A DNA stretch of 64,000 bases from Bacillus albus (GTDB lineage Bacteria > Bacillota > Bacilli > Bacillales > Bacillaceae_G): contig NZ_MAOE01000035.1 of the NCBI RefSeq assembly GCF_001884185.1, forward strand, positions 248,001-312,000, in the 5' to 3' direction. The translations under genes and the position numbers were made by a program. Of the stretch, positions 53,976 to 63,702 are shown piece after piece (positions within the stretch are counted from its first letter, which is position 1; each line of letters begins with the position of its first letter). Below the pieces are notes generated by a model. The model had not been told where the DNA came from, made no database searches, and saw only the letters and a program-made list of their open reading frames with translations.

Positions 53976-54875
53976 ATGAAGTTAGAACACTTAATTGATC
54001 AAGCAGCAGGACAGCCTAAAAAAACTGTGGCTGTAGCAGTAGCTGAAGATCATGAAGTAATTGAAGCTGTAGCAAAAGCAATTACATTACAGCTAGCTCA
54101 ATTTCGTCTATATGGAAATCAAGAAAAAATAATGGGGATGCTACAAGAACATAGTTTACAAACTTCAGAACATATTGAAGTGATTGCAGCACAGTCAAGT
54201 GCTGAGGCTGCAGAACTTTCTGTGAAAGCTGTAAGAAATGGCGAAGCAGATGTGCTTATGAAGGGGAACATCCCAACAGCAAATATTTTGAAAGCTGTAT
54301 TAAATAAAGAGTGGGGACTTCGTAAAGGTAGCGTACTTTCACACGTTGCAGCATTTGAAGTTCCGAATTACGATCGTCTCATTTTTGTTACGGATGCAGC
54401 GATGAACATTGCACCTGATGTAACACAGAAAGCTGCTATTATACAGAATACTGTAGAAGTTGCCCAGGCAATAGGAATTGATTCGCCAAAGGTAGCACCA
54501 ATTGCAGCGGTAGAGGTTGTGAATCCTGCGATGCAAGCAACAATTGATGCAGCGATGTTAACTCAAATGAATCGCCGCGGACAAATTAAAAATTGTGTCG
54601 TTGATGGACCACTTGCTTTAGATAATGCAGTATCACAAATTGCAGCAGAACATAAAGGCATAGTAAGTGATGTAGCAGGTAAGGCAGACATTTTACTCGT
54701 CCCAACGATTGAAGCTGGAAATGTGCTATATAAATCACTCGTCTACTTTGCTGATGCAAAAGTAGGAGCAATGATTGCTGGCGCAAAAGCACCGATTGTT
54801 TTAACATCTCGTGCTGATTCAGCAGAAACAAAAGTATATTCATTAGCATTGGCAGTTGCGACTGCTTCAAAATAA
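53976..54875 (+). CDS. ptb: Phosphate butyryltransferase
   Basis: The 299-residue protein belongs to the phosphate acetyl/butyryltransferase family. NGEADVLMKGNIPTANILKA near residue 90 is a family motif, and VDGPLALDNAVS lies near 211. It exchanges CoA of branched or straight acyl-CoA for phosphate. The kinase Buk then makes ATP and a free fatty acid, so acyl-CoA use can be balanced. It is the first gene after the sigma-54 promoter; the ATG follows GGAAAGGGTTG, a moderate site. Confidence 0.94.
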   Translation: MKLEHLIDQAAGQPKKTVAVAVAEDHEVIEAVAKAITLQLAQFRLYGNQEKIMGMLQEHSLQTSEHIEVIAAQSSAEAAELSVKAVRNGEADVLMKGNIPTANILKAVLNKEWGLRKGSVLSHVAAFEVPNYDRLIFVTDAAMNIAPDVTQKAAIIQNTVEVAQAIGIDSPKVAPIAAVEVVNPAMQATIDAAMLTQMNRRGQIKNCVVDGPLALDNAVSQIAAEHKGIVSDVAGKADILLVPTIEAGNVLYKSLVYFADAKVGAMIAGAKAPIVLTSRADSAETKVYSLALAVATASK

Positions 54876-54909
54876 ACCAAATAGGGTAAAACATTAGGGG
54901 GAAACGACA

Positions 54910-56010
54910 ATGACATTAGAAATATTCGAATACTTAGAAAAATATGATTATGAGCAAGTAGTATTTTGTCAAGATAAAGAATCTGGTTTAAAAGCAATCA
55001 TTGCAATTCATGATACAACACTTGGACCAGCTCTTGGTGGAACAAGAATGTGGACATATGATTCTGAAGAAGCGGCGATTGAAGATGCATTGCGTCTTGC
55101 AAAAGGGATGACATACAAAAACGCAGCTGCTGGTTTAAACCTAGGTGGTGCGAAAACAGTAATTATCGGTGATCCACGTAAAGATAAGAGCGAAGCGATG
55201 TTCCGTGCGTTAGGACGTTACATTCAAGGACTAAACGGACGTTACATTACAGCTGAAGATGTTGGTACAACAGTAGATGATATGGATATTATCCATGAAG
55301 AAACTGACTTTGTAACAGGTATTTCACCATCATTCGGTTCTTCTGGTAACCCATCTCCAGTAACTGCATACGGTGTGTATCGTGGTATGAAAGCTGCTGC
55401 GAAAGAAGCTTTCGGTACTGATAATTTAGAAGGAAAAGTAATTGCTGTTCAAGGTGTTGGTAACGTAGCATATCACCTATGCAAACATTTACACGCTGAA
55501 GGAGCAAAACTAATCGTTACAGATATTAATAAAGAAGCTGTACAACGTGCAGTAGAAGAATTCGGTGCAACAGCAGTTGAGCCAAATGAAATTTACGGTG
55601 TTGAATGTGATATTTACGCACCATGTGCATTAGGCGCAACAGTTAATGACGAAACTATTCCACAACTTAAAGCAAAAGTAATCGCAGGTTCTGCAAATAA
55701 CCAATTAAAAGAAGATCGTCACGGCGACATCATTCATGAAATGGGTATTGTATACGCACCAGACTATGTAATTAATGCAGGTGGCGTAATTAACGTAGCA
55801 GACGAGTTATATGGATACAATAGAGAACGTGCATTAAAACGCGTTGAGTCAATTTATGACACAATTGCAAAAGTAATCGAAATTTCAAAACGCGATGGCA
55901 TTGCAACTTATGTAGCAGCAGATCGTTTAGCTGAAGAGCGCATTGCAAGCTTGAAAAACTCTCGTAGCACATACTTACGCAACGGTCACGACATTATTAG
56001 CCGTCGCTAA
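54910..56010 (+). CDS. bcd: Leucine (branched-chain amino acid) dehydrogenase
   Basis: The 366-residue protein is a Glu/Leu/Phe/Val dehydrogenase. [20 protein letters not shown] holds the two active lysines, Lys70 and Lys82. The NAD fold has [16 protein letters not shown]. It oxidises leucine, isoleucine and valine to keto acids and ammonia, feeding the keto-acid dehydrogenase of this operon. The ATG follows TTAGGGGGAAA. The hairpin after it may adjust expression of later genes. Confidence 0.96.
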   Translation: MTLEIFEYLEKYDYEQVVFCQDKESGLKAIIAIHDTTLGPALGGTRMWTYDSEEAAIEDALRLAKGMTYKNAAAGLNLGGAKTVIIGDPRKDKSEAMFRALGRYIQGLNGRYITAEDVGTTVDDMDIIHEETDFVTGISPSFGSSGNPSPVTAYGVYRGMKAAAKEAFGTDNLEGKVIAVQGVGNVAYHLCKHLHAEGAKLIVTDINKEAVQRAVEEFGATAVEPNEIYGVECDIYAPCALGATVNDETIPQLKAKVIAGSANNQLKEDRHGDIIHEMGIVYAPDYVINAGGVINVADELYGYNRERALKRVESIYDTIAKVIEISKRDGIATYVAADRLAEERIASLKNSRSTYLRNGHDIISRR

Positions 56011-56030
56011 TCATTCATATATTACTTTTA

Positions 56031-56073
56031 CAAAAGGTGTGGTTACCTCTTATGAGGTTTCCACCTCCTTTTG
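56031..56073 (+). promoter_or_regulatory. Hairpin between bcd and buk
   Basis: Three stacked stems form: CAAAAGG/CCTTTTG, GTGG/CCAC and ACCTC/GAGGT. Only GAATTTAT follows, so it is a poor terminator. It may act as a partial stop or an RNA end protector inside the operon. Confidence 0.6.
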
Positions 56074-56097
56074 AATTTATAAGTGGAGGTAGCAACA

Positions 56098-57201
56098 GTG
56101 TCTTTAAATCGAATTCTTGTTATTAATCCGGGTAGTACATCCACAAAAATTGGTGTTTTTGATAATGAAAGACCTGTTCTAGAAGAAACGATTCGTCATG
56201 ACGTAGAACAGATTGGAAAATATAAGCGAATTATCGACCAATATGAGTTTCGAAAAGAAACGATTTTAGAAGTTCTACATTCTCACGGTATTAACATTTC
56301 AAAATTAAACGCTGTTTGTGGACGCGGGGGATTACTTCGTCCAATCGAAGGCGGTACGTATACAGTAAACGATGCGATGTTAGAAGATTTAAAAAATGGA
56401 TTTAGCGGTCATCACGCTTCAAACCTTGGGGGCATTTTAGCTTATGAAATTGCTTCTGGATTAAACATTCCTGCATTCATTGTGGATCCTGTCGTTGTAG
56501 ATGAGATGGAGCCGGTTGCTCGTATAAGTGGTATTGCTGGTATGGAACGTAAGAGTATCTTCCATGCATTAAATCAAAAAGCAGTTGCTCGTAAAGTAGC
56601 TAAACAGTTAAATCACAAATACGAGGATTTAAATTTATTAGTTACACATATGGGTGGCGGTATTACAGTTGGTGCTCATAAAAAAGGAAGAGTAATCGAT
56701 GTGAATAATGGTTTAAACGGAGAAGGACCATTTAGTCCAGAGCGTGCTGGCACAGTACCAGTAGGGCAATTAGTAGAAATGTGTTTCTCTGGCGAGTATT
56801 ACCGTGATGAAATGATTAAAAAACTTGTCGGACAAGGTGGACTTGTAAGTTTAATCGGTACAAATGATGCGATTAAAGTAGAGCAAATGGTTGAAAAAGG
56901 TGATCCTGAAGCAACTCTTATTTATAAAGCAATGGCTTATCAAGTTGCAAAAGAAATTGGCGGAGCTAGCGCTGTACTTCACGGGAAAATCGATGCAATC
57001 GTATTAACTGGTGGACTTGCTTACAGTAAAATTCTTGTTGATGAAATTAAAGAACGAGTGGACTGGATTGCAGATGTTATCGTACATCCAGGCGAAGATG
57101 AGTTAGAAGCGTTAGCAGAAGGAGCACTTCGTGTATTACGTGAAGAAGAAGCTCCAAAAGAATACGTTGTACGTGAAAAAGAAACGGTAGCTAGGGGTTG
57201 A
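56098..57201 (+). CDS. buk: Butyrate kinase
   Basis: GTG at 56098 follows TGGAGGT; the GTG five codons earlier lies at that site. The 367-residue ASKHA-fold kinase starts [19 protein letters not shown] with the adenosine-binding phosphate loop. [20 protein letters not shown] and TGGLAYS are later family motifs. It turns acyl phosphate and ADP into the fatty acid and ATP, working with Ptb. lpdV starts four bases downstream. Confidence 0.95.
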   Translation: MSLNRILVINPGSTSTKIGVFDNERPVLEETIRHDVEQIGKYKRIIDQYEFRKETILEVLHSHGINISKLNAVCGRGGLLRPIEGGTYTVNDAMLEDLKNGFSGHHASNLGGILAYEIASGLNIPAFIVDPVVVDEMEPVARISGIAGMERKSIFHALNQKAVARKVAKQLNHKYEDLNLLVTHMGGGITVGAHKKGRVIDVNNGLNGEGPFSPERAGTVPVGQLVEMCFSGEYYRDEMIKKLVGQGGLVSLIGTNDAIKVEQMVEKGDPEATLIYKAMAYQVAKEIGGASAVLHGKIDAIVLTGGLAYSKILVDEIKERVDWIADVIVHPGEDELEALAEGALRVLREEEAPKEYVVREKETVARG

Positions 57202-57205
57202 GATA

Positions 57206-58627
57206 ATGGCAAAAGAATATGATTTAGTCATCGTTGGCGGCGGTACTGGTGGATATGTTGCTGCAATTCGTGCATCACAACTAGGGTTAAAAACTGCACT
57301 AGTCGAAAAAGAAAATCTTGGTGGTACTTGTTTACACAAAGGATGTATTCCTAGTAAAGCCCTTTTACGTAGTGCGGAAGTATACGCAACTGCTAAAAAA
57401 AGCGAAGAGTTCGGGGTTATTGCAAGTAATGTAGAACTAAACTTTGCGAAAGTACAAGAGCGTAAAGATAAGATTGTAACGCAACTTCATAAAGGTGTTC
57501 AACACTTAATGAAACAAGGTAAAATTGATGTGTTTGAAGGTATTGGCCGTATTCTTGGTCCATCTATTTTCTCTCCGATGCCAGGGACAATTTCAGTTGA
57601 ACTTGCAAGTGGAGAAGAGAATGAAATGTTAATTCCAAAAAATGTGCTTGTTGCAACAGGTTCTCGTCCGAATTCATTACCAGGTTTAGAGTTAGACGGA
57701 GAGTACGTAATGTCTTCCGATCATGCTCTAAAAATGGAAACGCTTCCTAGCTCGATTATTATCGTAGGTGGCGGTGTAATCGGTATTGAGTGGGCATCTA
57801 TGCTTGCTGACTTCGGTGTAGAAGTTACAGTATTAGAGTATGCGAAAACGATACTACCACTAGAAGATCAAGACGTTTCAAAAGAGATGCAACGTCTATT
57901 CAAGAAAAAAGGTATTAAAGTGGTAACTGGTGCAAAAGTATTACCAGGAACATTGGTAAAAGATAATGGAGTAACAATTCAAGCTGAACATAACGGTGAG
58001 AATAAAGAATTTAAAGCAGAAAAAATGCTTGTATCTGTAGGACGACAAGCCAATACGCAAAATATTGGTTTAGAGAATACGGATATCGTTGTGGAAAAAG
58101 GATACATTCAAACAAATGAGTTTTATCAAACGAAAGAATCTCATATTTACGCAATCGGTGATGTAATCGGTGGTTTACAGCTTGCTCACGTTGCTTCTCA
58201 TGAAGGAATTGTTGCAGTAGAACATATTGCTGGTAAAGAAGTTACACCAATTGATTATTCCATGGTATCAAAATGCGTATATAGCAGTCCGGAAGTTGCT
58301 TCTGTCGGTTTAACAGAACAAGAAGCGAAAGAAAAAGGCTATAAGTTAAAAGTAGGGAAGTTCTCATTCCGTGCAATCGGAAAAGCACTTGTATACGGCG
58401 AATCAGATGGTTTCGTAAAACTTGTAGTTGATGAAGAAACAAATGACATTCTCGGTGTTCATATGATTGGACCACATGTAACAGATATGATTTCTGAAGC
58501 TGGTCTTGCAAGAGTACTTGATGCAACACCTTGGGAAGTAGCACATACAATTCATCCGCATCCATCATTATCTGAGGCGATTGGTGAAGCAGCATTAGCT
58601 GTAGATGGAAAAGCGTTACACGCATAA
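57206..58627 (+). CDS. lpdV: Dihydrolipoamide dehydrogenase, E3 of the BCKDH complex
   Basis: The 473-residue flavoprotein has the FAD motif VIVGGGTGGYVAAIRASQLG at the start and the redox disulfide in GGTCLHKGCIPSKALL (Cys about 42 and 47). The NAD motif IIVGGGVIGIEWAS follows near residue 180. The C-terminal dimer domain has HPHPSLSEAI with the catalytic His. It reoxidises the lipoyl arm of BkdB. The ATG follows TAGGGGTTGAG, a weaker site that may rely on coupling with buk. Confidence 0.95.
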   Translation: MAKEYDLVIVGGGTGGYVAAIRASQLGLKTALVEKENLGGTCLHKGCIPSKALLRSAEVYATAKKSEEFGVIASNVELNFAKVQERKDKIVTQLHKGVQHLMKQGKIDVFEGIGRILGPSIFSPMPGTISVELASGEENEMLIPKNVLVATGSRPNSLPGLELDGEYVMSSDHALKMETLPSSIIIVGGGVIGIEWASMLADFGVEVTVLEYAKTILPLEDQDVSKEMQRLFKKKGIKVVTGAKVLPGTLVKDNGVTIQAEHNGENKEFKAEKMLVSVGRQANTQNIGLENTDIVVEKGYIQTNEFYQTKESHIYAIGDVIGGLQLAHVASHEGIVAVEHIAGKEVTPIDYSMVSKCVYSSPEVASVGLTEQEAKEKGYKLKVGKFSFRAIGKALVYGESDGFVKLVVDEETNDILGVHMIGPHVTDMISEAGLARVLDATPWEVAHTIHPHPSLSEAIGEAALAVDGKALHA

Positions 58628-58654
58628 AAATGTGGATTTAGGAGGTTATGAAAA

Positions 58655-59656
58655 ATGGCAGAAGTAAAAGAAAAGCGCCATGAAGAGCTTGGCTTAAGTG
58701 ATGAGCAAGTATTAGAAATGTTCCGTACGATGTTACTTGCACGTAAAATTGACGAACGTATGTGGTTATTAAACCGCGCTGGTAAAATTCCATTCGTAAT
58801 TTCTTGTCAAGGACAAGAGGCTGCGCAAGTTGGAGCAGCATTCGCTCTTGATAGAGAGAAAGATTATGCATTACCGTACTACCGTGATATGGGTGTTGTA
58901 CTAGCGTTTGGTATGACAGCTAAAGAACTTATGTTGTCTGCTTTCGCGAAAGCTGGAGATCCAAACTCTGGTGGTCGTCAAATGCCTGGTCACTTCGGTC
59001 AAAAGAAAAATCGTATTGTGACAGGATCATCTCCAGTAACAACGCAAGTACCACATGCAGTTGGTATTGCATTAGCTGGAAAAATGGAAAAGAAAGATTT
59101 AGTAACGTTTGTTACATTCGGGGAAGGCTCTTCTAACCAAGGTGATTTCCATGAAGGTGCAAACTTTGCTGGCGTACACAAACTACCTGTTATTTTCATG
59201 TGTGAAAATAACAAATACGCAATCTCTATTCCAGTTGAAAAACAATTAGCATGTAAAAATGTATCAGACCGTGCAATTGGTTACGGTATGCCTGGATATA
59301 CAATAGACGGAAATGATCCGCTTGCAGTATATAAAGCTGTAAAAGAAGCGGCAGACCGCGGCCGTCGTGGCGAAGGTCCAACTTTAATTGAAACAGTATC
59401 ATATCGTTTAACAGCACATTCTAGTGACGACGATGATCGTGTTTATCGTGATAAAGAAGAAGTAGAAGAAGCGAAGAAAAAAGATTCAATTATAACATTT
59501 GCTGCTTATTTAAAAGAAGCTGGCGTGTTAACTGAGGAATCTGAAAAACAAATGTTAGACGAAATTATGCATATCGTAAATGAAGCAACAGAATATGCAG
59601 AAAATGCTCCGTATGCAGCACCTGAAGATGCATTGAAGCACGTATACGCAGAATAG
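58655..59656 (+). CDS. bkdAA: Branched-chain keto-acid dehydrogenase E1 alpha
   Basis: The 333-residue protein is the thiamine diphosphate subunit alpha of E1. The family motif GGRQMPGHF near residue 109 is followed by VTFGEGSSNQGDFHEGANFA with the ThDP and metal residues. YRLTAHSSDDDDRVYRD near residue 248 holds the phosphorylation-loop counterpart. With BkdAB it decarboxylates branched keto acids and moves the acyl group to BkdB. The ATG follows TTAGGAGG. Confidence 0.95.
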   Translation: MAEVKEKRHEELGLSDEQVLEMFRTMLLARKIDERMWLLNRAGKIPFVISCQGQEAAQVGAAFALDREKDYALPYYRDMGVVLAFGMTAKELMLSAFAKAGDPNSGGRQMPGHFGQKKNRIVTGSSPVTTQVPHAVGIALAGKMEKKDLVTFVTFGEGSSNQGDFHEGANFAGVHKLPVIFMCENNKYAISIPVEKQLACKNVSDRAIGYGMPGYTIDGNDPLAVYKAVKEAADRGRRGEGPTLIETVSYRLTAHSSDDDDRVYRDKEEVEEAKKKDSIITFAAYLKEAGVLTEESEKQMLDEIMHIVNEATEYAENAPYAAPEDALKHVYAE

Positions 59657-59669
59657 GGGGGAACGTTTC

Positions 59670-60653
59670 ATGGCTGTAATGTCTTATATTGATGCTATTA
59701 CATTAGCAATGCGCGAAGAAATGGAACGCGATGAGAAAGTATTCGTTTTAGGTGAAGATGTTGGTAAAAAAGGTGGCGTATTTAAAGCGACACACGGTTT
59801 ATATGATCAGTTTGGTGAAAATCGTGCGCTTGATGCACCACTTGCAGAATCTGCAATTGCTGGGGTAGCAATTGGTGCGGCAATGTATGGTATGCGTCCA
59901 ATCGCTGAAATGCAGTTTGCTGATTTCATCATGCCAGCAGTAAACCAAATTGTTTCTGAAGCAGCAAAAATTCGTTATCGTTCTAATAACGATTGGACTT
60001 GTCCAGTTACAATTCGTGCGCCATTTGGCGGAGGTGTTCACGGTGCATTGTATCATTCACAATCTGTGGAAGCGATGTTTGCAAACCAACCTGGTTTAAA
60101 AATCGTTATCCCTTCTACACCATATGATGCAAAGGGCTTACTAAAAGCTGCAATTCGTGATGAAGATCCAGTATTATTCTTTGAGCATAAACGTGCATAT
60201 CGCTTAATTAAAGGTGAAGTGCCAGAAGATGATTACGTATTACCAATCGGAAAAGCAGATGTAAAACGTGAAGGTGATGATATTACTGTTATCACATACG
60301 GATTATGTGTTCATTTTGCTCTTCAAGCAGCTGAAAAGTTAGCACAAGATGGCATTTCTGCACACATTCTTGATTTACGTACTGTATATCCATTAGATAA
60401 AGAAGCAATCATTGAAGCTGCTTCTAAAACAGGTAAAGTTCTTCTTGTAACAGAAGACAATAAAGAAGGAAGTATTATGAGTGAAGTGGCAGCAATTATT
60501 GCTGAAAACTGTCTGTTTGATTTAGATGCGCCAATCGCACGTCTTGCAGGTCCAGACGTTCCAGCAATGCCTTATGCACCAACAATGGAAAAATTCTTCA
60601 TGGTAAATCCAGATAAAGTTGAAAAAGCAATGCGTGAACTTGCGGAATTTTAA
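59670..60653 (+). CDS. bkdAB: Branched-chain keto-acid dehydrogenase E1 beta
   Basis: The 327-residue protein has the transketolase-like fold of E1 beta. VLGEDVGKKGGVFKAT near residue 27 and IRAPFGGGVHGALYHSQSVE near 112 are family marks. DLRTVYPLDKEAI starts the C-terminal domain. It forms the alpha2-beta2 E1 with BkdAA, whose gene ends 13 bases upstream. The ATG follows AGGGGGGAA. Confidence 0.95.
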   Translation: MAVMSYIDAITLAMREEMERDEKVFVLGEDVGKKGGVFKATHGLYDQFGENRALDAPLAESAIAGVAIGAAMYGMRPIAEMQFADFIMPAVNQIVSEAAKIRYRSNNDWTCPVTIRAPFGGGVHGALYHSQSVEAMFANQPGLKIVIPSTPYDAKGLLKAAIRDEDPVLFFEHKRAYRLIKGEVPEDDYVLPIGKADVKREGDDITVITYGLCVHFALQAAEKLAQDGISAHILDLRTVYPLDKEAIIEAASKTGKVLLVTEDNKEGSIMSEVAAIIAENCLFDLDAPIARLAGPDVPAMPYAPTMEKFFMVNPDKVEKAMRELAEF

Positions 60654-60668
60654 TCGGGGGGACTATAC

Positions 60669-61985
60669 ATGGCTGTAGAAAATATTACAATGCCTCAGCT
60701 CGGGGAGAGCGTTACAGAGGGTACAATTAGTAAATGGCTTGTTAATGTTGGCGATCACGTAAATAAGTATGATCCGCTTGCAGAAGTAATGACTGATAAA
60801 GTAAATGCTGAAGTACCATCTTCTTTCACTGGTATTGTGAAAGAGTTAATCGCTGGTGAAGGTGATACGTTAGCTGTAGGTGAAGTAGTTTGTGTGATTC
60901 AAGTAGAAGGCGCAGATGAAGTAGCAGCAACAGCTGTTGAAGAAAAAACAAAAGAAGAACCAAAGGCAGAAGTAGCTACGCCTGAAAAAGCACCGAAAGC
61001 AAAACAACCAACTGATGGAAAACCTCGTTTTTCACCAGCTGTGTTAAAACTTGCGGGTGAGCATAACGTTGATTTAGATCTAGTGGAAGGTACGGGAGCA
61101 AATGGCCGTATCACTCGTAAAGATATTTTAAAGCTAGTGGAATCTGGAAACATTCCGCAAGCAGGTGCGAAGAAAGAGGAAGCGGTAGCAGCAGTAGTAG
61201 AAGTGCGTCCAGAAGCACCAAAAGCAGCACCAGTAGCACAAAAAGTAGAAGCTGCGAAACCAGTTTCTGTACCAACAATGCCTGGCGATATCGAAATTCC
61301 AGTAACAGGTGTACGTAAAGCAATCGCAGCGAACATGTTACGTAGCAAACACGAAGCACCGCACGCTTGGATGATGATTGAAGTAGATGTGACAAACCTT
61401 GTGTCATACCGTAATTCAATTAAAGGTGATTTCAAAAAGCGTGAAGGCTTTAACTTAACGTTCTTTGCTTTCTTCGTAAAAGCAGTAGCACAAGCGTTAA
61501 AAGAGTATCCTCAAATTAATTCAATGTGGGCTGGCGATAAAATCGTTCAGAAGAAAGATATTAACCTTTCTATCGCTGTTGCAACAGAGGACGAATTATT
61601 TGTACCAGTAATTAAACACGCAGACGAGAAGACAATTAAAGGCATCGCTCGTGAAATTACAGAACTTGCAGGAAAAGTACGTACGAAATCGTTAAAAGCG
61701 GACGAAATGCAAGGCGGAACATTTACAATTAATAACACAGGATCATTCGGTTCTGTTCAATCTATGGGTATTATTAATTACCCACAAGCGGCTATTTTAC
61801 AAGTTGAATCAATTGTAAAACGTCCAGTAATTATGGATAATGGTATGTTCGGTGCTCGTGACATGGTTAACTTATGTTTATCACTTGATCACCGTGTACT
61901 AGATGGCTTAATTTGTGGTAAGTTCTTAGGACGTGTAAAAGAAATTTTAGAAAATACGTCAGAAAATAATACATCTGTATACTAG
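60669..61985 (+). CDS. bkdB: Branched-chain acyltransferase E2
   Basis: The 438-residue protein has an N-terminal lipoyl domain with Lys44 in EVMTDKVNAEV, then a Glu/Ala/Pro/Lys-rich linker. The E1/E3-binding domain (KPRFSPAVLKLAGEHNVDLD, about 118-137) comes next, then a second flexible linker and the catalytic domain ending in SLDHRVLDG. It passes the branched acyl group to CoA, giving isobutyryl-, isovaleryl- and 2-methylbutyryl-CoA for branched fatty acids. Lipoate is supplied through LipM/GcvH. It is the last gene of the operon. Confidence 0.96.
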   Translation: MAVENITMPQLGESVTEGTISKWLVNVGDHVNKYDPLAEVMTDKVNAEVPSSFTGIVKELIAGEGDTLAVGEVVCVIQVEGADEVAATAVEEKTKEEPKAEVATPEKAPKAKQPTDGKPRFSPAVLKLAGEHNVDLDLVEGTGANGRITRKDILKLVESGNIPQAGAKKEEAVAAVVEVRPEAPKAAPVAQKVEAAKPVSVPTMPGDIEIPVTGVRKAIAANMLRSKHEAPHAWMMIEVDVTNLVSYRNSIKGDFKKREGFNLTFFAFFVKAVAQALKEYPQINSMWAGDKIVQKKDINLSIAVATEDELFVPVIKHADEKTIKGIAREITELAGKVRTKSLKADEMQGGTFTINNTGSFGSVQSMGIINYPQAAILQVESIVKRPVIMDNGMFGARDMVNLCLSLDHRVLDGLICGKFLGRVKEILENTSENNTSVY

Positions 61986-62014
61986 TAAAAAGCTCGCTTA
62001 TGCGGGCTTTTTAT
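61985..62014 (+). terminator. Terminator of the bkd operon
   Basis: The stem AAAAAGCTCGC / GCGGGCTTTTT (one G-T pair) with a four-base loop follows the bkdB stop directly. Confidence 0.85.
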
Positions 62015-62253
62015 CATCTTATTTCTTCATTTTCATCCTTCTATATGTACATCACTTTTCCCAGCAATCTTACAATGAACGAGTATGTATTAGGAATTTA
62101 CGAAAATACATTGCTGATATATGGTATATAGATATAAAATAAGAAAAGAATAATTTTTTTGGCAAATCTTACTGATGAAACTGTAGTATAATATATTGTA
62201 TTGTATGAAAAAGAGAGTTATTCTATATAAGTGTTTTATAGATAATGTGTAAT

Positions 62254-62298
62254 CAGTCGTCAAAACATGAAGAATGTTGACTCCTGGTTTTTTATTTT
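62254..62298 (+). terminator. Terminator-like hairpin in the SEDS gene leader
   Basis: GTCAAAACAT and ATGTTGAC pair with a two-A bulge, extended by CAG/CTG, and T6ATTTT follows. It ends 27 bases before the start codon and lies downstream of a TATAAT at 62187-62192, so it may attenuate the gene. The rest of the 340-base gap is AT-rich without genes. Confidence 0.45.
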
Positions 62299-62325
62299 GC
62301 TGTAACAATGTTTCAGGAGGATGTC

Positions 62326-63504
62326 ATGAAAAGAAGTACCGAGTTTTTAAAAAGTTTAGATGTAAAATTAATATTAATTTTGTTTGCATTATGTGTTACG
62401 AGTATAGCTGCTATATATAGCAGTCAGCAAACTGGCCAATATGGAGAGGCAAACTTTGCGATGAAACAGGGTTTGAACTACATAATTGGGGTCGTATTGT
62501 TATTGCTTGTTGCAAGCATTGACTTAGATCAATTACAAAAATTGTCTTGGCCACTTTATATCGTTGGATTTGCGTCACTTATTCTTTTGAAAATACTACC
62601 GGTTTCCACTTTCACACCTGAAAAATTAGGTGCAAAAAGATGGTTTGTATTTCCGTTAGTTGGCCAAATTCAACCATCGGAGTTTTTCAAAATTTCATTG
62701 CTTCTCGTAGTAGCAAGTATAGCAGTGAAACATAATGCGCAGTATATGGCAAGGACATTCCAAACGGACTTAAAATTAGTAGGTAAAATTGTGCTAGTAT
62801 CCCTCCCGCCTATGGCCGTTGTATATAGCCAACCAGATACAGGGATGGTGTTCTTATACGCTGCTGCAATTGCATGTATTTTATTTATGTCAGGCATTCA
62901 GAAGAAATTGATAGCGTTATGTACAGTTATTCCGGTGACCGTATTATCTACGTTAATATTTATTTATGTAAGGTATGAGGATTTCTTCTTTAATAATTTA
63001 GTTACGTTACTAAAACCTCACCAACAATCACGTATTGTAGGTTGGTTAAATCCATTTGAAAATGCAGATCAAGGTTATCAAACACAGCAATCGATTTTAG
63101 CTGTAGGTAGTGGCGGTATGGAAGGGAAAGGCTTTGGTGAAGGGAACGTCTATATCCCTGAGAAGCATACTGACTTTATTTTCGCTACAATTGCCGAAGA
63201 AGGTGGATTTATCGTAGCCGCGTTAGTTGTATTCTTGTTCCTATTACTACTATATCGAACAATTATTATCGGTTATTCTGCTGATAATTTATTCGGTACA
63301 TTATTATGTGCTGGAGCAATTGGAATATTAACGGTTCAAATATTCCAAAACATCGGTATGATCGTTGGATTAATGCCTGTAAAAGGGATTGCATTACCTT
63401 TCTTATCGTATGGGGGAAGTTCCTTATTCTCAAATATGATTATGATGGGTCTCATATTATCGGTACGGAAAACGTATAAAAAGTATATGTTTTCTGTTAA
63501 GTAA
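62326..63504 (+). CDS. SEDS family peptidoglycan polymerase (FtsW/RodA type)
   Basis: The ATG at 62326 follows CAGGAGG; the ATG six codons earlier lies before that site. The 392-residue protein has about ten membrane helices and the SEDS marks: SLDVKLILILFALCV, GAKRWFVFPLVGQIQPSEFF, DTGMVFLY, EKHTDFIFATIAEEGGF and LPFLSYGGSS near the end. SEDS proteins join lipid II into glycan chains with a class B PBP. Length is close to RodA, but Bacillus has several paralogues (FtsW, RodA, SpoVE), and I cannot assign this one. It is a single-gene unit. Confidence 0.9.
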   Translation: MKRSTEFLKSLDVKLILILFALCVTSIAAIYSSQQTGQYGEANFAMKQGLNYIIGVVLLLLVASIDLDQLQKLSWPLYIVGFASLILLKILPVSTFTPEKLGAKRWFVFPLVGQIQPSEFFKISLLLVVASIAVKHNAQYMARTFQTDLKLVGKIVLVSLPPMAVVYSQPDTGMVFLYAAAIACILFMSGIQKKLIALCTVIPVTVLSTLIFIYVRYEDFFFNNLVTLLKPHQQSRIVGWLNPFENADQGYQTQQSILAVGSGGMEGKGFGEGNVYIPEKHTDFIFATIAEEGGFIVAALVVFLFLLLLYRTIIIGYSADNLFGTLLCAGAIGILTVQIFQNIGMIVGLMPVKGIALPFLSYGGSSLFSNMIMMGLILSVRKTYKKYMFSVK

Positions 63505-63543
63505 AAAAGCTGGTTCGTGTAAAATACGAACCAGCTTTTTACA
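63505..63543 (+). terminator. Terminator after the SEDS gene
   Basis: The 15-pair stem AAAAAGCTGGTTCGT / ACGAACCAGCTTTTT has a seven-base loop, right after the stop. Confidence 0.92.
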
Positions 63544-63702
63544 TATATGCTCTTAAACGTTGCAAACTATAATAGACTTTTAGTTTGGGATGTAATGAAG
63601 CACATAAAATAAATATTTTGTTAAAAAAACGAAAAATATACGCATTTTGTCGTTTCATACATATGATACAATAGTGTGGACAACGAAAAAGGAGGCGATA
63701 CG

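Noticed and set aside
60899-61435. 178-codon frame antisense to bkdB
   Set aside because: It is the shadow of the Ala/Pro/Glu-rich linker of bkdB; the antisense product is Ser/Thr/Ala low-complexity sequence.
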